A DNA stretch of 20,718 bases from a virus: IMG/VR virus record IMGVR_UViG_3300031987_000006, positions 1 through 20,718 of that record. One strand, written 5' to 3'. The first letter of the stretch is position 1. Every line of letters starts with the position of its first letter. Below, piece after piece: positions 6,218-13,658 of the stretch. The position numbers and the translations under genes were made by a program. Under the pieces are notes generated by a model. That model saw only the letters and a program-made list of their open reading frames with translations, was not told where the DNA came from and did not search any database.

Positions 6218-8059
6218 TCATGGCCACAACCCCCAGGCACCGGAATCCACATCCAGATCGGGCCCGCCCGGGCCCTTTTCTGGCGTGACACTTCTAACGC
6301 GGCCTTCCTGGTCAACCTGAATTCTAACGGTGCTCTCGCGCTGGTCATTGAAGTTCACCGCCCGCTGGGCCTCATCAAATCCCAGCGCGGCCAGAGCCCT
6401 CGCCACACCTTCCCCAATCGCTTCGCCAATATCGCGGCCGGTCTCGGTACCCAGCGGGCCTTTGTCGGTTAGCAGGTTGTCGCTGATGAGGGTGCCGACA
6501 CCGTAGCCAGCAGCCCCGGCACCGCCAACAGCCAGGCCAGCAGTACCCATGGCCCCAAGGCCTGCGGCGGGAATCATCCGGAGGGAGGGCGCACGGCGCG
6601 CCACCTGCCAGTTGCTAAGACGGTTTACCCGGTGCCTTGGCAAGCCAGCGCGGCTACCACGGCGGCCACCAAAACCACCAGTGCCTGACCCGCCACCGAG
6701 CCCACCACCCGGCATATTCACAACATAGACCGGCTGCACACCGGCCACTTCTTCCAGTGCCTTGCCGGCTGCAACGCCGGCACCCACGCCGCCGAAGCGC
6801 TGTAGCAGCTTGCCGCCACCCTTCACCAGGCCAAACCCGGCAGCACCAACCAGCGCCCCGCCAGCCATTATTTCCTTGCCGCTCAGGTTCTGCTCATCAA
6901 GCAGGTACTTCACGGCGTTTTCAACGGCCTCATTGATCGGCCCTGCGAACTCATCCGCTGCGTTACTGAGGGCATTCTTAAGGCGGGCCACCTGGTCAAC
7001 TGAATTGGAGAGCGCCTCTTCCAGATCTTTGCTAATGGTGCCAGCACTACTAGTGATAACATCCGTCTTGGCCCTGGCAGCTGCAATCGTGCCTTCACTC
7101 AACAGCATACGGAGCCCTTTAATCGTATCCTGATCCGCACCATCGAATGCTTTTGCGAGAGCCGCGTTCTGCTGTTGCTCCGTCTCAAACTGCCGATACT
7201 TTTTGGCGATATCGTCAAAGACATCAAACGCCGCGCGGCGGTCGCCTTCTGCGTTATAGAATCTAACCCCAGTTGTCTCTTGGGCGGCGCTCATATATTT
7301 GGCGTTGTTGAACAGCCGAAGCGTGGAGTCCACCAGGGTCGCCAGGCGCTCGGGTTCCCTTTCAGTCAACGAAAGCTGCTCAATTAAACCCAGGGTATCT
7401 GCAAAACCAAGTCCGGCTGACTTAGCATTCACACCCACACGGGCAAAGATACTGGACAGATCTTCCAGCTCTGCATTGCCCTGGCGTCCGGCCTCGGTCA
7501 TCTGATCAATCAGAGAAATGGCGGTTTTTGGATTGGATAAGTCAAACTTGAACGCCTCACCAGCCACACCAACTGCAGACGCCAACACTTCAGCATTGGC
7601 ACCCGTTACCGCCATGGCCGGGTTAATCGCCATGATGGTGGCCAAAGCCTCTTCCCATGACTGGCCGGCCTGGATAAGGCTGTTGAAGCCGTTCAGAAGG
7701 GAGTTTAAAGACTGGCCGGTTTCCTCGCTCATGCGGTGCAGTTCTTCCCGCAGAATCTGAGACTGCTCAACTGTAGCGCCTGCAGTCTGCCGGATCTGGA
7801 TCAGCTGCTTATCCAGCTTCGCCGACTCAACAGCAACCCGAACCCCCGCATACGCACCAGCAGCGCCGCCGAGCATGGCGGTGTATTTGCCCCCCAGGGA
7901 TTCCAGGGTGCGCCCCAGACCACCAGCAACCCGTTGCAGCCGGCCCATATGGCGGCTGCCATTAGTGGACAGCTGGCGCATGGAGTTTTCATAACGCCTG
8001 GCGTTTTGCTCCAGGTTGCCCCGCAGGTTCATCACCACACTGGCGCGCAATTCACTCAT
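6218..8059 (-). CDS. Tail tape-measure protein (Mu gp42)
   Basis: This 613-aa protein sets tail length and is threaded inside the tail tube. The N-terminal half is helical, with a TP901-type tape-measure segment (KLDKQLIQIRQTAGATVEQ, then SLLNGFNSLIQAGQSWEEAL and NPAMAVTGANAEVLASAVG). Residues about 395-425 (MAGGALVGAAGFGLVKGGG) and about 495-530 are hydrophobic glycine/alanine-rich stretches. Between them is a Gly-rich loop after QPVYVVNMPGGG, a phrase I associate with Mu-like tape measures. At about 0.15 nm per residue the tail would be near 92 nm, similar to Mu. The start shares ATGA with the end of the frameshifted chaperone extension. Parts of the coding sequence around 7000-7800 look less GC-rich than the flanking genes, as is common for mosaic tape measures. 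The end lies 2 nt from the convergent cargo gene. Confidence 0.93.
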   Translation of the reverse strand: MSELRASVVMNLRGNLEQNARRYENSMRQLSTNGSRHMGRLQRVAGGLGRTLESLGGKYTAMLGGAAGAYAGVRVAVESAKLDKQLIQIRQTAGATVEQSQILREELHRMSEETGQSLNSLLNGFNSLIQAGQSWEEALATIMAINPAMAVTGANAEVLASAVGVAGEAFKFDLSNPKTAISLIDQMTEAGRQGNAELEDLSSIFARVGVNAKSAGLGFADTLGLIEQLSLTEREPERLATLVDSTLRLFNNAKYMSAAQETTGVRFYNAEGDRRAAFDVFDDIAKKYRQFETEQQQNAALAKAFDGADQDTIKGLRMLLSEGTIAAARAKTDVITSSAGTISKDLEEALSNSVDQVARLKNALSNAADEFAGPINEAVENAVKYLLDEQNLSGKEIMAGGALVGAAGFGLVKGGGKLLQRFGGVGAGVAAGKALEEVAGVQPVYVVNMPGGGLGGGSGTGGFGGRRGSRAGLPRHRVNRLSNWQVARRAPSLRMIPAAGLGAMGTAGLAVGGAGAAGYGVGTLISDNLLTDKGPLGTETGRDIGEAIGEGVARALAALGFDEAQRAVNFNDQRESTVRIQVDQEGRVRSVTPEKGPGGPDLDVDSGAWGLWP

Positions 8060-8572
8060 TCGGATTCGTCCTTACGGGCTTGGTTGATGTAGCGGTAGAG
8101 TTGGCGGATGGTGAGGCCGCGTTGTTCGGCCTCGCTCCATCCAGTTATCGTGGCGACCTTCCAGATGACCTTACTCAGCGCCCGGGCGGCCGCCTTCGTC
8201 TCGCCCCCGCCGGACAACCTCCTTTTGCACCTGATTGGAACCACCGGCATCAAAGTTGCCGGTTACCGCCAGCAGCAAGTCCAGGTCTTCCGGGTCCAGC
8301 TTGCGCAGGAGTTTTTCATCCAGCGGGCCGCTGATATCGCCGATGGAGACGATCTGCCGGCGCAACACTTCCACGCTGCTGCGGGAAGGGCTGGAGATCA
8401 GCATGGGCTCTGCGCCGCCTTCGGGCGTGGGCACCATCATCAGGCGCTCGGAGGCTTCCTGGGCGTCCAGGATGTCGCCGGCGGTGGGCTCACGCAGCAC
8501 CACTTCCTTGTGGGTGTCCTCGCCGATCGCCAGGCCGTGAATCAACGTGATGGTTACTCGGGTTTTGGACAT
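8056..8572 (-). CDS. Tail-assembly chaperone fusion made by -2 frameshift (Mu gp41 plus extension; lambda G-T analogue)
   Basis: Ribosomes that slip back two bases at 8201-8208 would join residues 1-123 of the short chaperone to a 49-residue tail encoded in the overlapping frame, ending at 8056. The product would be 172 aa. The join would be complement(8205-8056) after complement(8572-8204). The extension begins GETKAAARALSKVIWKVA and continues to a helix-rich end (RQLYRYINQARKDESE). It has no ribosome-binding site or sensible start of its own, and it ends by overlapping the tape-measure start as ATGA. In tailed phages the short and frameshifted chaperones bind the tape measure before tube assembly. 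Mu is the known example using -2 rather than -1. The frame offset is read directly from the sequence; slippage itself is inferred. Confidence 0.8.
8171..8572 (-). CDS. Tail-assembly chaperone, short form (Mu gp41)
   Basis: This 133-aa protein belongs to the phage tail-assembly chaperone family (E-set/gp41). It contains RVTITLIHGLAIGEDTHKEVVLREPTAGDILDA followed by ASERLMMVPTPEG and, near the C-terminus, the acidic LDEKLLRKLDPEDLDLLLA. It lies between tube and tape-measure genes, the standard place for the lambda G / Mu gp41 equivalents. The ATG shares one base with the tail-tube stop (TAATG). The zero-frame product ends at the TAA at 8171-8173, 10 codons after the slippery site, so the last residues (RDEGGRPGAE) are unique to the short form. 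The two forms together regulate assembly of the tube around the tape measure. Confidence 0.88.
   Translation of the reverse strand: MSKTRVTITLIHGLAIGEDTHKEVVLREPTAGDILDAQEASERLMMVPTPEGGAEPMLISSPSRSSVEVLRRQIVSIGDISGPLDEKLLRKLDPEDLDLLLAVTGNFDAGGSNQVQKEVVRRGRDEGGRPGAE
8201..8224 (-). promoter_or_regulatory. -2 ribosomal frameshift site with SD-like stimulator
   Basis: The slippery octamer GGGGGCGA is at 8208-8201, read on the minus strand with the P-site codon GGG and the A-site codon CGA. Slipping back two bases lets GGG re-pair perfectly with GGG, and the new frame continues GGC GAG. A perfect eight-base anti-SD match, AAGGAGGT, lies at 8224-8217, 10 nt before the P-site GGG. That spacing is similar to SD-like elements known to stimulate backward frameshifting in dnaX. 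GC-rich self-complementary sequence (GGCGGCCGCC) follows a few bases downstream and may add a pause. As I recall it, the octamer is the same as that reported for Mu. Confidence 0.75.
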
Positions 8573-8934
8573 TAGATGCGCTCCACTCCGAAGGCGCCCC
8601 AGTTCAGGCGCACGTTACCGTTTCCGCTGCCCAGCTCGATGGTGTCCGTTACGAATGCACGGCGCAGCATGTAGGTGTCGCCGGTGTCGGTCTCAAAGAG
8701 AACCGTTGCACCGGTGATCTTGCCGAGGGCTATCAGGTCCGTCTTGGCGGTGTGGCGCACAGTGGTAGAAAGCGCGGGAGCTTCCGGGCTCTCCTGGAAG
8801 CCCTGCACCCCGTGCGGGCCCATCACAGCCTGACGGCTCACTCCCCCGACATTCAGGGTGGCGTCAACGTCGGCAAGTAGCTCCTCGCCGTCCACCTTTA
8901 CGGTGGCCTTGCCGGTAATTTGACCTTCGCTCAT
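8572..8934 (-). CDS. Tail tube protein (Mu gp40/M)
   Basis: This 120-aa protein is the tail tube subunit, which stacks in hexameric rings to form the DNA channel. The family pattern is clear: GKATVKVDGEEL near the start, then LNVGGVSRQAVMG, TTVRHTAKTDLIALGKITGATVLFETDTG, and the end VRLNWGAFGVERI. Its length matches Mu gp40 (about 118 aa). The ATG is preceded by AGGAGAG. It follows the sheath gene after a 34-nt gap, and its stop overlaps the start of the chaperone gene. Confidence 0.93.
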   Translation of the reverse strand: MSEGQITGKATVKVDGEELLADVDATLNVGGVSRQAVMGPHGVQGFQESPEAPALSTTVRHTAKTDLIALGKITGATVLFETDTGDTYMLRRAFVTDTIELGSGNGNVRLNWGAFGVERI

Positions 8935-8968
8935 GGTTCTTTACTCTCCTGCGTTTAAGGGCAGCCCG

Positions 8969-10447
8969 TTACTGCCGGAACTGGGTCTGCATCGCGTGGG
9001 TGCGGTACTGACCAACCAGCTTCGGCGAGTCGATCACGTTCAGGCGCTTGGGGTTGTCCGGGTCGATGCTGACGACCAGGCTTTCCTTGTAGCCTTCGTA
9101 GTCCTGGGCCCAGCCGGCCTGGATGAAGTCCTGGTATAGGTCCAGCAGTTCCGCCTTGGCCACCTTCGGGGTCACGATCGGCTGGCCGGCGCCGAACAGT
9201 GCGGCGTCTGCGTCCTCTGCCAATTTGTGGCGCGGGAACTTGGACAAAATGCGGCTGACCTGCTCGTAGCGGATACGCTCCAGGGTTTCAGGTACCTGGA
9301 TGTCCAGGTAGGCGTCACTGGCAATGCCTGCGTCATTCTGCTGGAAGGTGGTGATTTCCCGCTCAATGCGCACGGTGCCGTCATCGGCCACGGTGTAGGT
9401 GGCGATGCCGTCAAACAGCAGCAGGTTGCGCTCTGCGTTGGTCCACGCCTTGGATGTGCGCGGGCCGATCAGGCCGGGCAGTTCCAGGTACTGCAGCGGG
9501 CGGGCCGGGTCATTGCTCAGGGAGCCAGAAGCCACAATGGCGTAGGTGGCCGCCCACAACCAGGTGGGGCTGGCCGCGTGGTTGGTACCCATCACGGTCA
9601 GGTGCGGGCTGTTGTGGTTGCCCCCGAAATCACCGGTTTCCGAGTGAGTGCCACGAACCGCGCCAAACGCACGGCCACCTTGCTGCACCATGGGGCCGAA
9701 GCGCCGGTCCAGCTCGTCTTTGAGCAGTGCCAGGTTAGCGGTGTCGTTGTACGCGCATGCAAGATGGTGGTACCACTGGTCACCCATCACATCGATGGCC
9801 GCCGACAGGTCCGGGTTGGCGCTGCCGTTGGCCATGGCCGTGAAGGCCACGGAGATACCGGCCGGGGTTTCTTCGTCCTGGCGATTCAGGTCCAGATCAA
9901 TGTCGTTGCCGGTTTCGCCCTTCCAGCGGCAGGTCAGATCCACCTTGGCGGAATCGGTGCCGTTCACCACGGCCGTTACCGGCAGGCGGTCATTGGCGTT
10001 AATGGCATCCACAATGGCCTGGGCTACGTCCGCAGCCTGGTTAGTGGCAGCAACACCCACCCGCACGCGGTACCCGGCAATGTAGAGCGCCAGGGTTCCG
10101 GGAACGGTGGCGGTACCAGACACGGTAATGCTGCCGCTTGCGGCTGCCCCGGCCGGGTCGTCATCCAGGGCGATGGCCACGGTTTCCCGAAACGGGTTGA
10201 TTTTGAGCGCAACACGCAGCATCTCGGCAATCATGGAGCCACGGCCGTAGTAGCGTTCAGCCTGTTCCGGGCTGGTTACACGGTCGATCTCTCCGGCCTG
10301 CTTTGAGCCATTTTCATTACGCTGGCCCAGCACCAGCAGGCGGGTTTGCCACACGCCGCTGTTGGCCAAGCGGTCATCAAATTCAATGAACACGCCCGGC
10401 AGGCGCAGGTCACTGGGGATGTTGTTAAAAACACCGGCGGTAATCAT
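8969..10447 (-). CDS. L: Contractile tail sheath protein (Mu gpL)
   Basis: This 492-aa protein is the tail sheath subunit, close to the length of Mu gpL (about 495 aa). The N-terminus (FNNIPSDLRLPGVFIEFDD) and the later RLLVLGQRNENGS are typical of Mu-like sheaths. So is the ERYYGRGSMIAEMLRVALKINPF segment, where the sheath handshake and core domains begin. A C-terminal core follows, with RNLLLFDGIATYTVADDGTVRIEREITT. It contracts around the tube to drive the spike through the cell envelope. ATG 10447 follows AGGAGTAAGCG, and the gp38 stop is only 3 nt upstream. Confidence 0.96.
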   Translation of the reverse strand: MITAGVFNNIPSDLRLPGVFIEFDDRLANSGVWQTRLLVLGQRNENGSKQAGEIDRVTSPEQAERYYGRGSMIAEMLRVALKINPFRETVAIALDDDPAGAAASGSITVSGTATVPGTLALYIAGYRVRVGVAATNQAADVAQAIVDAINANDRLPVTAVVNGTDSAKVDLTCRWKGETGNDIDLDLNRQDEETPAGISVAFTAMANGSANPDLSAAIDVMGDQWYHHLACAYNDTANLALLKDELDRRFGPMVQQGGRAFGAVRGTHSETGDFGGNHNSPHLTVMGTNHAASPTWLWAATYAIVASGSLSNDPARPLQYLELPGLIGPRTSKAWTNAERNLLLFDGIATYTVADDGTVRIEREITTFQQNDAGIASDAYLDIQVPETLERIRYEQVSRILSKFPRHKLAEDADAALFGAGQPIVTPKVAKAELLDLYQDFIQAGWAQDYEGYKESLVVSIDPDNPKRLNVIDSPKLVGQYRTHAMQTQFRQ

Positions 10448-10450
10448 CGC

Positions 10451-10690
10451 TTACTCCTCGGCCTGGGTTTTGGTGGATTTTGCGGCGGGTTTGGCACTCG
10501 CTTCCTTCGGCGGCTTCGCCTCTACCAGGTCGCCATCACGCATGCGCCGGCGGATGTACTGGTTGGGCTCTACCCAGGCACCAGCGGCCGGAATGGGTTT
10601 GCCGTTTTCCCGGCGCACCTGCAGCACACCTTCGGCGGGCTTTTTGGGGTTACGCTGGCGCGGCTGTACATAAATCGGTTTGCGGGCCAC
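10451..10690 (-). CDS. Mu gp38-like small protein (DUF2635)
   Basis: This 79-aa basic protein matches the DUF2635 family found immediately upstream of Mu-like sheath genes. The signature is VRRENGKPIPAAGAWVEPNQYIRRRMRDGDL in its middle. The last 20 residues are Lys/Ala-rich and probably disordered. The start is a GTG at 10690 with a strong AGGAGGA ribosome-binding site. The gene begins 3 nt after the gp37 stop. The molecular role is unknown even in Mu; the position suggests a head-tail joining or sheath-initiation accessory factor. Confidence 0.85.
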   Translation of the reverse strand: MARKPIYVQPRQRNPKKPAEGVLQVRRENGKPIPAAGAWVEPNQYIRRRMRDGDLVEAKPPKEASAKPAAKSTKTQAEE

Positions 10691-10693
10691 GGA

Positions 10694-11254
10694 TTATTCC
10701 TCCTGGTTCAGCTCTGCCCGGCTGTGCAGCTCGGGATCGTTGTCACCACCCACCTGGTGGGTGCCGGTATAAAGCTCGAAATCGTTCAGGGTGTTGGCGT
10801 CGAACGGAGCCTTGAAGTTGAGGGGCAGGCGGTAGGCAATGCCGTAAATCACCACCCCTTCCTTGTCGAAGCGCTCTGAATACAGGTTGTCGATGCTGTC
10901 CAGCTCCAAAGTGCCAATGCCTTCCACTTTCAGGGCGTGGACGGCTGGGGCTACGCGCTCAACCAGCTCATACGCACCCACCTGGCGCTCATTGCCCCGG
11001 CGGCGTTCACGTTCGCCACTGGCGTGGGACGTCACCACGTACACCACGTAACGCCCACCCACGGCGGCCTGATTGGTGGTGTTCGACGGGCTCTTGCCGC
11101 CACCCCAAGCCACATAAACACCTGGTGTTTTGCGCAGGGCCGCGCGCAAGGTTGCCTCACTCCATCGGCCTGGCAGGTCTTCCACGGTTTTCACGTGGTT
11201 GCCCAGCACCAGTTGGCAGCGGGCAATAATTGCGTCTTCCACTTCGGCCAGCAT
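10694..11254 (-). CDS. Mu gp37-like protein (tail terminator/completion candidate)
   Basis: This 186-aa protein belongs to the Mu gp37 (DUF1834-like) family. The N-terminal helix MLAEVEDAIIARCQLVLG and the following VKTVEDLPGRW are characteristic. YVVYVVTSHASGERERR and ERVAPAVHALKVEGIGTL follow, and near the C-terminus VVIYGIAYRLPLNF. The fold is probably similar to tail-terminator/tail-completion proteins (lambda gpU type), which would suit a place between the connector gp36 and the sheath. That functional reading is inference. ATG 11254 shares a base with the gp36 stop (TGATG). Confidence 0.85.
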   Translation of the reverse strand: MLAEVEDAIIARCQLVLGNHVKTVEDLPGRWSEATLRAALRKTPGVYVAWGGGKSPSNTTNQAAVGGRYVVYVVTSHASGERERRRGNERQVGAYELVERVAPAVHALKVEGIGTLELDSIDNLYSERFDKEGVVIYGIAYRLPLNFKAPFDANTLNDFELYTGTHQVGGDNDPELHSRAELNQEE

Positions 11255-11658
11255 CAGAAGCCACCTCCACCGAAAACGCGACGGCCGGCGTCAAACTGCA
11301 CATCACCCACCGACGACTCAGCAGGCACCCGGGCGCCCAGCTTTACGTCACCCCTGGAGACCGAACGCAGAAACTTCACGGCATCTTCGTAGCGCTTGCG
11401 CACCTGTTCGGTGGCGCGGTCGTCGTACAGGCGATACCGGGCGATGTCTGCGCAGTAGGCGGTAACGATGAGCGGTACCGGGTCCATCGGCACCGGGTAG
11501 CCGGCGGCGGAAATAAAGCCGTCCATTTCGCCGGTGGCGTCTTCAATCGCGCGGTCTACCACGGCCTGGTCAACGGCCTGGCCGGTGTCGTCGTGGGCAA
11601 GATCCAGCAGCTCGTCTTCACCAAACCGCTTAACCAGGTCATCCAGGGTGCAGTACAT
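11254..11658 (-). CDS. Mu gp36-like head-tail connector protein (DUF1320)
   Basis: This 134-aa protein is a DUF1320/gp36 protein. It has the expected N-terminus MYCTLDDLVKRFGEDELLDLA, a helix VVDRAIEDATGEMDGFI, and the repeated family features AGYPVPMDPVPLIVTAYCADIARYRLYDD and VRKRYEDAVKFLRSVSRGDV. It is related to the gp15/gp6-type adaptor proteins that sit below the portal. The ATG follows an extended AGGAG signal located in the end of the gp35 gene. A C-terminal glycine run (GGGGF) ends the protein. Confidence 0.9.
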   Translation of the reverse strand: MYCTLDDLVKRFGEDELLDLAHDDTGQAVDQAVVDRAIEDATGEMDGFISAAGYPVPMDPVPLIVTAYCADIARYRLYDDRATEQVRKRYEDAVKFLRSVSRGDVKLGARVPAESSVGDVQFDAGRRVFGGGGF

Positions 11659-11664
11659 TGCCGG

Positions 11665-12201
11665 TTACTCCTCGGGCTCGGCCGGGTAGGTGATCTCTTC
11701 CACGTCCAGCGCCGGGTCTTCCTTGATAGCCTTCACCTGGTCCTTGGTGAGGGATTCCAGGTCCACGCCCATGCCTTCGCGGTTGAAGCGGATGCCAGCG
11801 CGGCGGCTGCCTACACGGCGCTTGGTGCGTACCCACAGGGCCGGCTTTTCATTGGCCGGCTTGGCCTCATCATCCTTGAGGCCCTCCTGATCGCCGGAGT
11901 TGTCGCCCTGGTCTTCAGGCTCTTTTTCGTTGCTGGAGCCGTCGCCCTGACTGTCCTTGGGCTCGGAGTCTTTGCCCTGGTCTTCGCCCGGCTTGTCGTT
12001 TTCAGCCGGTGCGGCGTTGTCCTGCCCGGCATCACCAGGTGCGGCGTTCTGCTCTTGTTGCTTCTCCGCGTCCTTGGGCTCGGGCTGGGTTGCCTGGTTG
12101 GCATCCCCGGCCGCTGAATTCTGTTCGGCCGTTTTGGCCTCGGCGGCGGCCTTGGTGCTGGCTGCGGCCTTGTTTTTTGCGGTGCTGTTACGTGCTGCCA
12201 T
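11665..12201 (-). CDS. Mu gp35-like protein (HI1506 family) with long disordered acidic N-terminus
   Basis: This 178-aa protein has two parts. Residues about 120-171 (PALWVRTKRRVGSRRAGIRF, then LESLTKDQVKAIKEDPALDVEEI) match the HI1506/Mu gp35 domain of FluMu-type prophages. The first 118 residues are low complexity: Ala/Lys-rich at first, then Gln/Asp/Glu/Gly/Asn-rich, with loosely repeated phrases such as AAGDANQ and AAPGDAGQ. This part is surely disordered. The domain is found next to head genes, and its function is unknown; capsid decoration or head completion is possible. ATG 12201 has GGAG 9 nt upstream and is the first gene after the hairpin at 12215-12244. Confidence 0.75.
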   Translation of the reverse strand: MAARNSTAKNKAAASTKAAAEAKTAEQNSAAGDANQATQPEPKDAEKQQEQNAAPGDAGQDNAAPAENDKPGEDQGKDSEPKDSQGDGSSNEKEPEDQGDNSGDQEGLKDDEAKPANEKPALWVRTKRRVGSRRAGIRFNREGMGVDLESLTKDQVKAIKEDPALDVEEITYPAEPEE

Positions 12202-12214
12202 GATCGGTCTCCTG

Positions 12215-12244
12215 AAAAACCCGCCCCACGCGGGAGCGGGTTTT
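12215..12244 (-). terminator. Rho-independent terminator after the major head gene
   Basis: On the minus strand the sequence reads AAAACCCGCTCCC, a small loop, GGGGCGGGTTTTT. An eight-pair GC-rich stem (one G-U pair) is extended by four A-T pairs and followed by a T run. It lies 28 nt after the major head stop and 14 nt before the gp35 start. The A-run on the other side makes it formally bidirectional. Because essential tail genes lie downstream, it is likely a partial terminator that makes the head genes more abundant than the tail genes. Confidence 0.8.
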
Positions 12245-12271
12245 CTAACGCTTCATCGTTCGCCTAACGCC

Positions 12272-13174
12272 TTAGCTGCTCGGCAGCCAGGGGTTGAGGA
12301 TCAGCTTGGATGTGTTGGCCCACTCGTTGGTCTCGCCACCGGTGGTCAGGCTGTTTTGCAACACCTTGCGGGCGGGGCCTTCCATGTTGCTGGGCACCAT
12401 GGTGTGGCTGTGACGCAGCGCCAGCGGGCGGCCGTAGTCGCCTTTCATCTGCTGCAGGCGCTTACGGGCCGCCTCGTAGTTGGCCGCCGTGAACTCCTGC
12501 TTGGAGCGAACCACCAGTTGCCACAGGCCGGGACCTGCGTTAACCCGAGCATCCACACCGAACAGGAACTGATCGGTCATAAACACCTGCGCGTCATTCA
12601 GGTTGGTGATGGACCGGAAGTTGTAATCACGGCGCTTCTGGAAGACAAAAGGCTTGATCGCGCGGGTAGCGTCCATGACGTACCAGGCCGGGCCGGTGCC
12701 GCCCATGTCGTTGCTGACGGACTGCTCGTTGCCCTTTTCATCCAGTACGGGGTGGTCTGCATCAAACAGCGGCTGGCCGTCGTAGCACTCAGGGTTGCTC
12801 TGCATGACCTCTACAACCAGCTCATTCGGGTGCTCACCCGAGCTGCGGCCGAATTCCTGGAACACAGGTGCATACAGGCCGTAGGTGTCGTCTTCAATGT
12901 TGTCGCGCGGTACGCCTTCGGTCAGCTCGAACTTGCGGTTCTTGATGCTGAAGCCGGCGCTTTCCAGAGAGTTGACCACCCGATCACCAATCCACTCACG
13001 CATGCGCGGCAGGCTTTTCAGGAACGGGTAGACCTCTACGCCCGTGGTACTGGGAACCACAGTGGTGAAAGCTTTGTAGAGGCCTGCGTCATCACCCAGA
13101 GAGGACATGCCCTCCTGGAATTGCGTCTTGTAGCCCTGGAACAGGGCTTGGAGATTTGCGTTATTCAAATCCAT
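12272..13174 (-). CDS. T: Major head (capsid) subunit T (Mu gp34)
   Basis: This 300-aa protein is the Mu gpT-type major capsid protein (Mu about 305 aa). The N-terminus MDLNNANLQALFQGYKTQFQEG and the stretch PSTTGVEVYPFLKSLPRMREWIGDR are the family signature. RKFELTEGVPRDNIEDDTYGLY and a later QPLFDADHPV agree with it. The fold is HK97-like. ATG 13174 follows AGGAGTAATCCG. A strong hairpin lies just after its stop, as expected for a highly expressed capsid gene. The scaffold (Z part of gene I) and a small capsid-associated protein are encoded just upstream. Confidence 0.96.
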   Translation of the reverse strand: MDLNNANLQALFQGYKTQFQEGMSSLGDDAGLYKAFTTVVPSTTGVEVYPFLKSLPRMREWIGDRVVNSLESAGFSIKNRKFELTEGVPRDNIEDDTYGLYAPVFQEFGRSSGEHPNELVVEVMQSNPECYDGQPLFDADHPVLDEKGNEQSVSNDMGGTGPAWYVMDATRAIKPFVFQKRRDYNFRSITNLNDAQVFMTDQFLFGVDARVNAGPGLWQLVVRSKQEFTAANYEAARKRLQQMKGDYGRPLALRHSHTMVPSNMEGPARKVLQNSLTTGGETNEWANTSKLILNPWLPSS

Positions 13175-13188
13175 CGGATTACTCCTGA

Positions 13189-13623
13189 TTAGTTAGCGGC
13201 AACGCCGTTGGTGGGGTCGATGTTTACCCACACACCGGCATCGTCCACGCCGTCGATAAGGCCGGCAGGTGAGCGGCTGCTGGTGGCGCTGGTAAGGGCC
13301 ACGGTCTGGTCATCGACGATGTAACAGACCTTGCCGACATCAGCGGCGGTGATCTCGTCGGCGCTGGTGCTGTTGGCATAGCGGAAGTTGCCGCGAGAAA
13401 TGGGCGCCAGCTTTTCGCCATCGGCGCCGCCGGTGTTGTCCACCTGTTCGTCAAATCGGCCCAGGGCAACCAGACCGGTGGCGGTGGTGCCCGGCTTGGC
13501 GAAGCCGTCCGCGCCCATGACAGCGATGGTGCCGGCATGGCACAGCACACCAGCTTTAACGCCATGGCCACGCGCACCGCCGGCGCGCTGTGGGGTGTTT
13601 CGGTTTTTGTTGGCCGCAACCAT
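13189..13623 (-). CDS. Small capsid-associated protein at the Mu gp33 position (possible decoration/cement protein)
   Basis: This 144-aa protein has no catalytic motif. It is rich in Gly, Ala, Thr and Val, and looks all-beta in its second half (KVCYIVDDQTVALTS, then PAGLIDGVDDAGVWVNID). The pattern of a 'GLIDGVDD-VWV' ending is like capsid decoration proteins of the DUF2190/cement type found between scaffold and major capsid genes. A basic, flexible N-terminus (MVAANKNRNTPQRAGG) precedes it. ATG 13623 has a strong GGGAGGA ribosome-binding site. The gene ends 14 nt before the major head start. The assignment as a decoration protein is inference from position and composition. Confidence 0.6.
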   Translation of the reverse strand: MVAANKNRNTPQRAGGARGHGVKAGVLCHAGTIAVMGADGFAKPGTTATGLVALGRFDEQVDNTGGADGEKLAPISRGNFRYANSTSADEITAADVGKVCYIVDDQTVALTSATSSRSPAGLIDGVDDAGVWVNIDPTNGVAAN

Positions 13624-13658
13624 TAGGGTTTCCTCCCGTTATTCAGTGGGGTCAGTGA

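Noticed and set aside
5304-6221. Minus-strand open frame of about 305 aa opposite the cargo gene, overlapping tape-measure stop and gp43 start as ATGA
   Set aside because: It fits the operon spacing remarkably well, but its codons are exactly the reverse complements of the plus-strand codons. The frame stays open simply because the plus gene avoids TTA, CTA and TCA. The predicted protein is odd (about 9% Phe, very few Lys and Tyr, few acidic residues) and has only a weak RBS. The plus-strand protein has normal composition, a signal sequence and GGAGGG. I keep the plus-strand call, and strand-specific RNA data would settle it.
9227-10306. Long plus-strand open frame (359 aa) opposite the tail sheath gene
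   Set aside because: It is the antisense shadow of a clear sheath gene. The product is Gly/His/Val-rich without domain or RBS.
11230-12117. Plus-strand frame with a very hydrophobic C-terminal half that looks like membrane segments
   Set aside because: The hydrophobic run is the complement of the acidic, Gln/Asp/Glu-rich low-complexity part of gp35. It is an artefact of base composition.
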